Positions 12,751-25,195 of a DNA stretch of 64,000 bases are shown here, one piece after another. Position numbers and translations under genes: made by a program. This DNA is from Plasmodium brasilianum (taxonomy: Eukaryota; Apicomplexa; Aconoidasida; Haemosporida; Plasmodiidae): the NCBI RefSeq assembly GCF_023973825.1, contig NC_090117.1, positions 1,141,501 through 1,205,500 on the forward strand. The letters run 5' to 3'. Each line of letters opens with the position of its first letter. Position 1 is the stretch's first letter. The notes beneath the pieces are model-generated. The model had not been told where the DNA came from. It saw only the letters and a program-made list of their open reading frames with translations, and made no database searches.

Positions 12751-13906
12751 ATGTTTTAGCTTAACACAGTACAATCGTTAATATATACATTTGTGTGTTT
12801 AATTAGATTTTCAGTAAATAAATATATCTATATGCTTTAATATTGATATTCAAAAGAAAAGCTCATATAATTTCATTAATGTGATGTATAAAATTATATA
12901 TGTATAAAAAAAAAAAGTAGTCTCTGTTTTACGAAATAGGAGATTATAATAATTATTTTTTTACGTACATTAAAAACTGTATTATTTGTTTTGAATTACA
13001 AATGAATATCTCTTTTTTTTTATTTAGTGATACTATATGAATATAATTTGTTTTTTTGATATGTATTAACATATATTTCTTTTTTTGCTTAGAAATGCAC
13101 TTAATATTTATTCTACAAAATAAGTTTTATGATATATATGAAAAAAAATATATGTATAATAAGAATCTTATTAAAAGGATTTGAAATTTTTTTTTATTGT
13201 ATATATGTAAAATTATAAATAAACAATAAAATAACATAATTTTTTAATATGGATAATTTATGATTTTTTAACAAGTTGTGTACTATGAAACTCTATATTA
13301 AGGTGAAGAGTAAAAATCAATTGATATTGTTCCTTATTATAGTGTTAATTCTATTTTGTATAAATTATTTTAATGTATATTATACTGAAAATATATAATT
13401 ATCTTTTATATGGTTTTTATTTTTTATGTCACCTAAAAATAAATTTTGTGAATTAGTTTTAATTAGGTATGAATAGATAATGCTTTTGTTTATTTAGAAT
13501 GGAATACTTTACATTAAAAACTCTATTAGAAGAATATAAAATTTTTATATTAATATGTATAATTGGAGTACATGAATTATATTCATGTTTGTTAGTGAAA
13601 ATATATATAAAAGTAATTTTGTTTAATTATATTTATATTCTCTTAAGCATTATGATCATTTTGTTAACGTAGTGTAATACTGTCGTTTGTTTATTTCTTT
13701 AACTTTTTAACGTAATTGTAATTCATATTTTTATTATTAATTAGAGAAAGCATAATGAGAGCATACAATTAATGCTTTCACATTATCAGTGATGTACCAA
13801 GTTTTTTTATAAATTTTTTTTATAATTATTTGACTAGTGTAATATATTTCATTGTATGTTTATATTGAACACATTAGAGTTTTATGAGGAAAAGGAATTT
13901 TATCAC
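12751..13906. other. Non-coding DNA
   Basis: AT-rich spacer. No supported feature. Confidence 0.6.
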
Positions 13907-14404
13907 TTATATTTTATATATGCATTAATTTATATTATTTATTATTTCCATAATTGTATATTTACGGAACAAGATATACCTTGAAGGATTTAAAATGATA
14001 GTTATTTAGTAGGTATATATAAACTTCAAAGTTTAAATATATTTTTTCAAATGATATAAATATTTTCAAAAAATTATTTTGGTTTATATGTTTCAAAGCT
14101 TATTATTTCATTTTCTGATAATTTCTTTGCAATTATTTTAGTATTTAAATAATAATTATATTTTATATATGCATTAATTTATATTATTTATTATTTCCAT
14201 AATTGTATATTTACGGAACAAGATATACCTTGAAGGATTTAAAATGATAGTTATTTAGTAGGTATATATAAACTTCAAAGTTTAAATATATTTTTTCAAA
14301 TGATATAAATATTTTCAAAAAATTATTTTGGTTTATATGTTTCAAAGCTTATTATTTCATTTTCTGATAATTTCTTTGCAATTATTTTAGTATTTAAATA
14401 ATAA
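13907..14404. repeat. Perfect tandem duplication, 2 x 249 bp
   Basis: Bases 13907-14155 are repeated directly at 14156-14404, with no mismatch seen on reading both copies base by base. A further 14 bases (ttatattttatata) follow, equal to the start of the unit and consistent with unequal exchange or slippage at a short repeat. The unit holds no reading frame. Perfect identity means either a recent duplication or an assembly artefact. Confidence 0.93.
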
Positions 14405-17400
14405 TTATATTTTATATAATGAATTTTTTATATATGCAATGTGACACAAATATTGAATTAACAACAATAATATCCTTATTTTATCAATAATATATTTACA
14501 AGTTTTCTTTATTTATGTAATATCCTCAATTTTTTTTTGAATGAATTTTTGGATAACATTATTTTATTACCCTATTATAGTGAGAATTATATGCTTACTT
14601 AATATATACTAAACTACGTATTATTTAATTCTAATTATGAAGATTATATAAGTACTATCGTAAATTCAAATATTTATAAAATTTTTTTACATTATACTAC
14701 CTCGTTTTAGTATATTGAACATATATAATTAATATTTAATAAAAAATATGAATGGTTAACAAATATTTGGGGTTCCATTTCAATACCTCTATTCCATATG
14801 ATATTATAATATAAAATCTGAAACTTAAGCGTTGACTACTAAGCATAAAACCTAAATAATGAATGCATGGAATATGCTAACTTTAGTAGATAAATAGAAG
14901 AAAATTTTATAAATTTTTTATTATTTATTCTTAGATATATCGTTGTTTTCTTTGCCTTGATTTTTTTTCTAATATATAGCCTTTTATTCATTTGGATGTA
15001 AACTCCATTTTTTATTATTTACAATTTTCTTAACAAAAGAATACTTACATTAATTAGAAAAATGGATACTGCCCATTTTTCTTTTTTTATATGCGTTCAA
15101 AATATCTAAGCAAATACAATTTTTGTAAATTACCAACCAGGTTTTTCCTTTGTTTCGCACTTCTGTGAATATTATTACCTCTAGCAGTCATTTTATCAAT
15201 ATGAATGCATGAAAGATATTATCGGTAGGTATACTCATAACACACGAAATTTTCAAACATTAATAATCATAATATATGGAATTACTGTAAGTCAATTAAT
15301 GCATTTTATGTTTATTCCATGTATGTATTCCTTTATTTATTAAATTATGTGCGTTCTTTTAATTTGGGAAAATATGACAATTGTGTTACACTACATACTG
15401 GAATATGGGGATAACAGTGAAAATTAGAACATTTTATTTTTTGTTATTAATAAAGTATATAAAATAAAAGAATATATATATATATGAAAAAAGGTAACAC
15501 AATGAAAAAATATATTAGAAGAATGCTTAAATGAAATAAAATAGAAAAAAGGAGAATAATAATATTCTAGATAATATATTAAGTACAGTTGTAAAAAAAA
15601 AAAAATTCAATTAAAAGCTATCTCGTAAAAGAATAAAAAATAAAATAGATATAAAAACTAATTAGCAAATATTTAAACATTACAACACAATATAATAATG
15701 GTTACATATATAGTTTTTTGTTATCTGTTCATTTTATATAAAATAAAATAATACAAAAATTATATAAATATATTTTGGAATAATATTATAAAACATGGAA
15801 CGTTAAATAATATTATGATTAAAAATGATTATTAACACTTAATTAATTAGTATATATATAACCAGTAAGCCTATAAATTAAGGGTAATTTTATATATATA
15901 TTTTTACAAATTAAACAGACGCAGATAAAGTTATAATGAATAAAACTATACTTTATATTCAATTGTTTTTAAATAGTAAAGAGATTAAAAAATTATTCTA
16001 ATGTGGAAATTTATATATTTTATATTACGTTAATTGGGGAATGGAATATTTTATATGCGCATTCATAAATTTAAATAGAACAAAAACTTCTTATTATACT
16101 GGGAATCTTAATTATAGAAGGATTATTAATATATATGAAAATATATATTGTAATAACTCAGAAATATCTTTTTAATATAAAAAACTTATGGTATTTATAA
16201 TTCTAAACAATAAATTATTTTTATATATTACAACAAAAAAATAAAATTACTTTTTTTTAAAATTGTATTCTTAATACCTTAAATAAATGCTATAACAAAA
16301 AATAATATATATGAACAAACATTAATTTAACACAAATATAAGAAGTGAATATAAATTTTGAAATACATTGTTAATATATATTTATAAATGAAAGATTACT
16401 GTTCCACTTATAAACATTCTATGTTTTGTGTTGAATTGAGTTTTTCATAAGTAAACAGTATTCTATTCATTTTTTGTTCTTAGTGATCCTGCTTTTTTTT
16501 TCTTTTTTTTTTAAAATATTTAATTTAAAAATATAAATGTAATAATATATAACATTAATACAAAACTTAAGCTATATACATATATATTTATATATTTATA
16601 TATATATATATATATATATAACTTCAAGCGTTGCAATATAGGTAAAGTCATTCTTTCCTTTTTAGCATGTATGTACCATTAATATAAGATATATTTGTTT
16701 TTATTATTACATGCATTATTACTCATATATATTTTTATGACTATTTTTTTTTCTTTAAGAAAATATTATTCATTCTGTATAATTACATTATTAATGGAAA
16801 TATACTGGCATTGAAATGTAGATATAATAAAAATTAAAAAAAAAATAAAATAATAAGTAATTAAAATATAGAATTTAAACTTTTAATAAATATAAGCACA
16901 AATTATTAATTATATAAAGGATATTATGCTAAGTTAAAAATTATTTTTTTTTACCATTTAAAAATTGCATTATATTTTACCTTCTTACGTTCTTTTATAC
17001 TTTTTTTTCAACTATATTTTTAGATTATTTTATAAGCTTTTTTAATCTTATTTAATCTAATAATTCTTTATTTTATGTATTACTTTTTTTAATTTATTAT
17101 AATATTCCTCCTTAGTTTGTAATTTTTATTCTCTTTTTACTTTTTTTCTTAAATTGTTTTTGAAATTTTTTGTTATCTATTTTTTCATATATTTCATGCT
17201 AATTATTTTTTTTCATTTTTTTATATTTCTTTATTTTTTCATTTTTTATGGTAATTATATTTTCATGTTTTTATGTTATTTTTTTGCTTAATATTTTATA
17301 TTTTTTTTCGCTTCTTTTTTCTTTTAATAGGAGAAGTTCAGAAAAGTAAATTTTTATCAATAAAATTATTGCAGCACAAATCTGTTTAATTAAAAGAAGC

Positions 17401-19600
17401 ATTATTTACATATTTATATTATTTTCTTTTTTCCTTGATTGAATAATTATGATATTAAAAAATAAGATTAAATGTAATGAAATACTCTTGGAAAATGTAA
17501 TTATGTATCTTTTTGTTTTTTATGAATTATAATGATTTTAAAATAAAAAAAATGACATAAAATTTTGTTTGTATAATTTTTTATTATTATAATTTTGTAA
17601 CAGGAATATTATTAGCTATAATAGTAAAATGCTCTAGTGAAAATGTTTTTAATTTAAGAATATATTATAAGAATTGTAATTTTAAAAAAATTTAATTAAT
17701 ATATTCGGAATAATGTTAAGAGAATTAAAAAATAAATTGTTGCTAATAAAAAGTATAATAATATAAAATAGTTGGTTATCGGACTTTTTATGAACGCTGA
17801 AATATACAGAACAAGTTAAAATAGGTTCATATTTTAGAAGAAAAAATTAATTTATATATTGTGGAAGTGAGTAATTAGTTAAAAATTAATTAGTCATATG
17901 TTTTAATGAGTACAAAAAATGATAATCTAAAATATATTTATATATAATACCATAACACAGAAAGTGCATAATAATTATGTAATTAGATTTGGCATATCAA
18001 ATCTGTGATTTACTATGTGGTTATTCTTTGCAGTAAAATTGCATAAATCATTAATTATAATTATATTAGATTTTAGCAATTTATAAGTAATGTTATAAAT
18101 AATTTATTCTTTTAGATATGTTATTATACAACACTTTCATATTGAGAAAGACGCTTCCCACGATAGTAGTAAAATATGTAGCATATTGATTTGTGGTGTT
18201 CTTTTCTTATTCGCCTAAAAATATAAACAGAATATTTTTTTTTTATCAATTTATATATATATATATATATATGTGAATGCGATTCGTTTATTATAGCACA
18301 TATGTTATAGAGAAAATGAAATTCTTTATTAAGAAATGGAATTGTTAAATATGACTTATTAATTCTGAAAAAAAATAAATAATTAGAAAGAACACAAATG
18401 TTCTATATATGCGGTAAATATATTTTAATCAAATATTCAATAAGCATTTATTTGGAATATGAACTTAATGACTTTACAGAGTAAAAAAAAGTAAAACATT
18501 ATAGAGATTATATAATAAATAATCATAAATAATAAAATTATTAAAAGTTTTAAGTAGTATAAATGTAATTTTAACTTTAAGAAAACTTAAAATTTTGGAA
18601 GTATTCAATACAATATATATTATATATACTGATGTTATATTTTTCTATGAAACATTATTCATTCTGTGAATTTATAAGTTTCTAGAGTTGTTATTATTAT
18701 CGGTATCTTATAAGGCATGATATGATTTAATTTTTTTAATGTAAACATAATGAAATTTAAATATATATTTAAGTGTTATTTTAGTTATACTAAGAAAACT
18801 GCAAAAAAAAAAATTGTATAATAAAATAAAAAATATATTTTTGTTATTTAATTTCGTAATTGTTTTTAAAGTAATAAATACTAAAGAACTCATCTGTTTT
18901 TTGTTTACATCATTAAAACTGAAATATGCTATTTTTATTATAGTTGTGTACTCTTAAAACTGAATTACGTTAAAATTATTATAATATAAATTAACCTTGT
19001 ACATCTGTAAAACGAAAAATATATAAATTATATTAGTTATGTATTTGATTGAAATATTAAATGACAATTGTAATAGAACATCGCTTTAAATATATATGTC
19101 AAACCAAAAAAGTTAATGAAAACTCGTAAAATAACATCTTTCCAAATACTTTTTTGTACGCACATTTCTTATAATGATTATATGTATGTAAATAATTAAT
19201 AGTGTTTTGAATTTATATTAAAAAACAAATAAGATGCATTGTAAGGGCTCAAATTTTAATTTACTTTGTCTTGAAGAAATAGTTATAATGAAACTTAACA
19301 TTAGGACAAACACTAAATAACATGTTAGTAAAGGTATAATGTAAATGAATGATTTATTAATAAAAATTTGTTGATGTTTTATGTAAGTTACATATGAACA
19401 ATATCTTTTTTTATTTTTTTTATTTATTAAAAGATTTGAATTCTCTCTTTTAATATATACGTTGTAGTGTTCTACTAATTTAAGAAAACAATTAAATATA
19501 TAATCACTTTATCTAAAATTTTCTTTCTAATTTATAATTTATACGTAAGTAAAAATTTTTATTCAAACAAAAATATATTTTTTTTAAATAACGTACTTTT
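14405..19600. other. Gene-poor AT-rich DNA
   Basis: No gene can be supported here. T-rich strand blocks occur at about 16980-17330, and (TA)n runs at about 16585-16620 and 18246-18272. One pocket at about 15050-15210, somewhat richer in G and C, has a 34-codon minus-strand frame starting MTARGNNIHRSAKQ that looks more coding-like than its surroundings. It has no partner exon that I can find. Short minus-strand frames near 18708-18893 and 19599-19817 are low-complexity and rejected. Confidence 0.5.
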
Positions 19601-22600
19601 ATTTTAATTTATTTAATCTGCTGTCCATAATAAATAAGACGTCTAGGAAAATTATATGTACACGGTACATTAATTTTGAGATATGATAAAACATTGTGCA
19701 AAAAAAAATATATAAATTAAGTATATTATAAATCTTTAAACAAAAGTATATTATCTTTTCATGATGATAATGTAGAAAAAGAGGATATTGAAGAACATTA
19801 AAATATATTTGGAACACTGGATCTACATCACCGAAGAACTATAATAAGATAATGTATTATCCTGAAGTTTTTAGATATGTTTTATATTTATAAGAAGGTA
19901 AATTGAAGAGAAAAATTTTATAAATTACTTGAAAACGATATGTAGCACATTAATTACAGAACATTTAAAAAATATAAGAGGGTATGAAAAATATAGAAAA
20001 TATATTTTATATATCTGAAGATTTCTACAGAAAAACATTAAGCACATTGAATTAGTCTTATATCATTCAGTGACTCATCAAGTTGAAATTAGCCTTTTGA
20101 CGTGTGAATGATTATAATGAGAAAATTAAAAATATTTTTACATAGAAGAAAATAATTTTGTTATGCTGCATTAATCGATATTTTTTAATTATAATTTGCA
20201 ATAACGAATTTTTCTTAGGCTTCTATACTTTTTGTATCTGTATCCTATATAATGACTTTTTGTACTATATTCAAAGATATAAAAGTCTATAATTTTCTTA
20301 AAACCTATGTAAAATTTTCAAAAGCTCAAAATTTTGTAAGAATAATATTTTGAACTATATTGCACTTTAAGAAATTATTTCTGCAAATAGTTTAATTAGA
20401 GGAACTTTTAGAATAATTAGTAATTGTATATATTCAAGAGGAAAGAAGCGTGTACATTTTTAATATGCATACATTTTATGCATATAATATATATGGTGCT
20501 TAATAATGTGTGCTTAAATATTAATTTATTACAATTTTTCGGTCGTTCAATATAAGAACATAGATTTTTCAACTTTTAACGTTACATCTGATTAATTTTT
20601 TTTAGAAATGTAAATATATATATAGTACTTTTTAAACTTAATTTTATGTTTTTGTTAAGATTTTTGTTACGAGATATTTTAGGTGATAAAATATATAGAT
20701 GATAACAGATTAATACTTAATAAGTTATTATATTTCTTTAACATTTAGCTATGGAGCAATATATAAAACAGGGATTTATTATTATACAAGGTAAAGATTT
20801 TATGAAATATTAAAAATTAAAAAAGGTATATAAATCTTTTTTTATTTTTTATTAAATCAGTAATTTAAGGTTATATATGTTTTACACATTAAGAACATAA
20901 GAACAAATGAATATCAAATTTTCATATCAGGAACTTTATCTATTTGTGTATTATATAATATGTTTTTGGATTTGTGTTATATGCATTGATCTTTTAGAAA
21001 TAAATGTTTATTAAATATATTATTAATGCACTTAGTATATGGTGTAATGAACGTACATTTGAAAATTTGGAGCAAAGCTCTATGAAATGTTAGAATTATA
21101 TAAAAAATAGAAATAAAAAATTTATCATTTGTATAATATGTTATAAGAGATAATAATTAATATATGACGCTATTAAATTACTTTTACCATTATTACACAT
21201 TAAAAGATATAACTCTATGTTTTACTTTAATATATATATAATGCATTTGAGTTCATTAAATAATAAATAAATTTCATTAAATTTTTGGAAATTTCGAGTA
21301 AAAATTGTACCATCGAATGATTAATATAGTACAATTAGGAAATCATAATAATGGAATAAACATAACGCTTATAAATAAGAAATGTATTGTATAAATGTGT
21401 TGGTTTTCTTATATTATAACATTTACTATTTCTTAACATAATATATTTTTTTATTGTGGTATAATATCATAATTGATAAACTGTTAACATGTGTATATAT
21501 ATTATTTGGAATAAATTTATTCTTATTGTATTTATTTAAAAATGAGAAAAATATAGTTTTTATGATCCATAGTTATGAATAGTGCAGAAAGATGAAGAGC
21601 TAGAGAAAATTTAAATAATATTTTAAGTAGTTATCACACGCTAAACGTGTTCATAAGTATAAAATAATTAAAATATATAAGAAGACTGAAAACAATTAAT
21701 GAAGATATACACTAATTTGAAAAATGAGAAATTGATAATAGTGAATAAATTATAATTAACACTGCACAAAAATAATTCTATTTTTAATATAATGTGATGA
21801 TAATACTACTTTTATCACTGAAAAAATTCACATATTAAAATAACGTAAAAGTATTATTGAAAAAAAAAATTAATAAAGGAAAAGATAAATTATTTTTTTA
21901 ATATTTCATGTGTTATATAACATAACTTTTTGGAATTTATCTAAAACAAGAATTATAAGTTGACACTGAAATGAAACTTCATAATAGACCTTTTTTATGG
22001 ATCATATATATAATTAATTTAAAATTTTTTAAAATACTTTGAAAATTATTATATTTAATATAAATATATAGTGCTTACCGTTTATAATCTATATTATACT
22101 GTTAATATTTATTAATCATAAATTTTCTATAAAAATTTTTTTTAAACGAATTGCATTAGTAATGCTTGATAAATAAATGCACAACTTACTAATAGAAATG
22201 TATATATATATGGATATTTATATTATAGTTTACGAACTATTAAAAAAAAAAATAGTGCAATTATCAAAATTATAGATATAAAAGAGATATTTGTTTTAAA
22301 ACTTTAAGGTAAATTTTATATATTGCCATATTTTTTTTATATCGTGGTATAGTCTGATAATTCTTTTTATATTTTTGTATATATAATATTATTCCAGTAG
22401 TTAACAGTGATGAAATATCAAGAGTCAACTAATTAATTATTAGATACTTTACATTAAAATGTTAAGGTATTGCTGCTCGTGTTCATATTAAAAGTACTAC
22501 AAATAAAACATTAATTATGTGAGCGAAAGATTATTAAAATCTGGAGACAATTGCTTGTACATTTTTAGAATATGTGAATTTAAAAATAGAAAGGGTATTG

Positions 22601-22790
22601 TAAGTTGAAAAATAAATATTTTGTTTAAATTCTGTTGTAAAATTTATAAAGAGAAGTATGGTAGAATATATAATGTATTAAAATTTAAATATATTTCTAT
22701 TTGCATTCTTTTTCATAATTTTGAATAATTTAAAAATAATTTGGTTAATTTAAATTTATTTCTTTTTAAAAAAATTTTATAACTTTTAAT
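19601..22790. other. Gene-poor DNA with faint coding-like patches
   Basis: Several plus-strand patches (about 19830-20110, 20740-20790 and 21560-21760) are purine-rich and have somewhat more complex codons than the spacer, but stops break every frame within a few dozen codons. They may be very old remnants of subtelomeric genes. No family can be named and no boundaries can be set. Confidence 0.3.
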
Positions 22791-22831
22791 ATTTAGAAGC
22801 CAATTAATTTGAATGAGAATAAATAAATAAA

Positions 22832-23340
22832 GTACTAGATGAATTATGGAAAGAATATATAAATATTTTGAATGAATGTACAAAATATGCTAGCATACTT
22901 TTATTTAGGGTTATGTGTTATATGAAAAAATATGGTTTACCCAGAAAATATTATTGTTATTTATATAATAAATTTTAGGAAGTAACACATTTTAGGAATT
23001 ATAAAGTTTAAATTTATAAATGTAATCTTGTGAATGGTATTAGTACAATAATAATTTATTAATATATAAAAAAACGAAAAGGATATATCTTCATCAAATA
23101 TAAAGAAGTATTTAAATAAATTCATGAATTACAAGTATTAAAGAAGTGTTAACGTATATTTCATTTCGAATGAGCAAAAAAGAAGTTAACATTATTCATG
23201 TATTATGAAAGTAATTATAATTTCATGTTTGGTATTTCTGCTATGGGAGTTATTCGTTGTTCCCATATTTTGATCCATTATACAGAATATATTTCTTATT
23301 AGTTTTGTAATTGTATTTTTTACATCCAATATGAGAAAAA
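22832..23340 (+). pseudogene. Possible degraded PIR-like remnant
   Basis: A frame from 22832 reads DELWKEYINILNECTKYASI and continues open for about 45 codons. After further broken segments, a hydrophobic piece with FGISAMGVI (about 23222-23256) recalls the start of the C-terminal membrane span of PIR/vir proteins (G-L/I-S-A-L/M-G-V). Cysteines are present, but no intact exon, start or splice pair can be drawn. The PIR assignment is a weak inference from a short motif; an unrelated remnant is quite possible. Confidence 0.25.
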
Positions 23341-24349
23341 ATGGAAGTATATACATGTGATTCTATTTATTTAAAGTTAAGATAAATATTTATAAATAAA
23401 GAAGGTTAAGGATATATATGATAAAAATTTTGTATTATTTAGTTTTATAATGGAACAGTTGACATACAAATTAAATTAATGAAAAGCTAATAAATATTAA
23501 TTTATTTTAATGAATTGTTAATAAATTATTTTATTTCAACTTAGTATGATTATAAAATTTGAAAATAGTCGGATATGAGACTATGGGCATAAGAAATAAT
23601 AATTTGTTTATTACCGAATAAATACAAAAAGGAAAAAAAAAATACTTCATTCTGTAAAGTAAACATTGCTTATTAATAAATTTATTTTATTTATCTAATT
23701 TTCTGATGAATATTATTTAATAGTAGAAATTTTTTTTTTTAAATTAAAAATAAAAAGAACCTCTTTTATTTTCAAAGAAAAATTAAAGATTTGCTGCATT
23801 GTTGTTACACATAGTCATATTTTTTAACCTTAAAATGTTAATGTTTTTTAGTTAAACTAAGAAAAAACATATACATATATCTATAAAGTATATTTTTACA
23901 TAAATTTTGGAACTGCATTAATTTAAACTAAAAATTAAAATACAAATACATTTTTTATATTAGAAGAATTATGGAATTATATGTAAACAATTTTTTAAGA
24001 TGAAATGAAAAAAAAATATATTTCATGTATTATATAATTGTATTGGAGGCTTATATTTTTTTACAAATGTTCATATAAAATTTTATTCACTTCAGAATTA
24101 CTATACTAAATTTATAAAATTAATATTTTAGAATGAATACTTTTTTCTCATTTTTCAATAGTCTAAGATTAATTTATCAGAAAATTTTATGCGTATTATT
24201 TTAAAAAAATTATATTATCCATAGAAGCAGAAAATAATATTAAAAACATTTTACTAGGAATACCAATAAGTAGTGGATAATAATATAAATAGTAAAAAAC
24301 ATAATTATGAGGAAATAGGAATAAAGAAACAAGTTTAGACTAAGGTTCC
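23341..24349. other. Non-coding DNA
   Basis: AT-rich spacer downstream (3') of the minus-strand pseudogene. No supported feature. Confidence 0.55.
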
Positions 24350-25195
24350 TTAAGAGCTTGGATTAAAGGCTACAATGAAACCTACAATTATGCCTATAAT
24401 TATGGAAACGATTAGCACTACAGCTATACAATAAATCAAGTAAACAATTATAGATTTACCTTGATTATTTTGGTTATATATTATAGTACCATTCATTTTA
24501 TTTATATAATTAGAAAAATTAAATTTATTACTTGATTTGATATAGCATAAAGGTGAGACATCCTTTGAGTACAATTTTTTTAAAGAATTGTATAGATTTT
24601 TATTGTTATGAATATTATCGTAATGTTTTAATGTAGGAGATTTTTCTTTTAAATTATATTCAAAGTCAAATTCTCCATGTTCCTGAAATTCTGAGTTTTC
24701 CATCATATAATTATATTCTTCTGGAGAAGAAATGTCACCGCATGTTGATTTGTTATATTCTTGAAAAAGTTTATTATGATGTAATGAACATATATTTCTT
24801 TGAAATGCTTCAGTACTTTCATCATCTAAATCAGTTATTATTTTTTTTTTAATATTTTGAATTTATTTCTTACCGATTCTACTGTTATATCACTTAACGA
24901 TCTACCAAATTTAACATTTAATATGTTATTCCTTTTTAGATCCTTGCTCCATAATGTATCATAGAAGGATGAAAAAAAGTGAATATTCATATTTAAAATT
25001 AAGAAAATGCATATTTATATATTATATGAGTAATGTTTTTTTCTCATATAGAAACAAAAAAAATAAAAAATAAAAATTTAAGTAAAATAACTATTATACC
25101 TCTTCAGAATATTTTAATGTCCATTTTAGACAGTAAGAAGTAAAAGCATTATTAAAAAATATGCACATTTCTGTGTTACGCTTTTACAATGAATC
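24350..25195 (-). pseudogene. PEXEL-bearing exported protein pseudogene
   Basis: Read on the minus strand, exon 2 starts near 24969 with SFYDTLWSKDLKRNN and carries FGRSLSDITVES, a canonical RxLxD PEXEL, at about 24895. A run of ten A (24841-24850) breaks the frame: the upstream frame ends just after it, while the next frame stays open to the stop at 24350. That frame reads ITDLDDESTEAFQRN, then a charged region and one membrane span near the C-terminus (SIIVYLIYCIAVVLIVSIII). The T run before exon 2 ends in CA instead of AG. In exon 1 (25100 to about 25195; donor gtataatag) one frame has an ATG at 25168 and ends LKWTLKYSEE, while another holds the hydrophobic core (FLIMLLLLTV) and runs into a stop. 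So start, exon 1 frame, acceptor and exon 2 frame all look damaged. The family name is unknown to me, though the context SLS-ITVES recalls other Plasmodium exported proteins. Confidence 0.6.

Noticed and set aside
16560..16625. Long (TA)n run as a possible functional element
   Set aside because: Such runs occur many times in the window and are ordinary Plasmodium microsatellites; no position relative to genes is kept.
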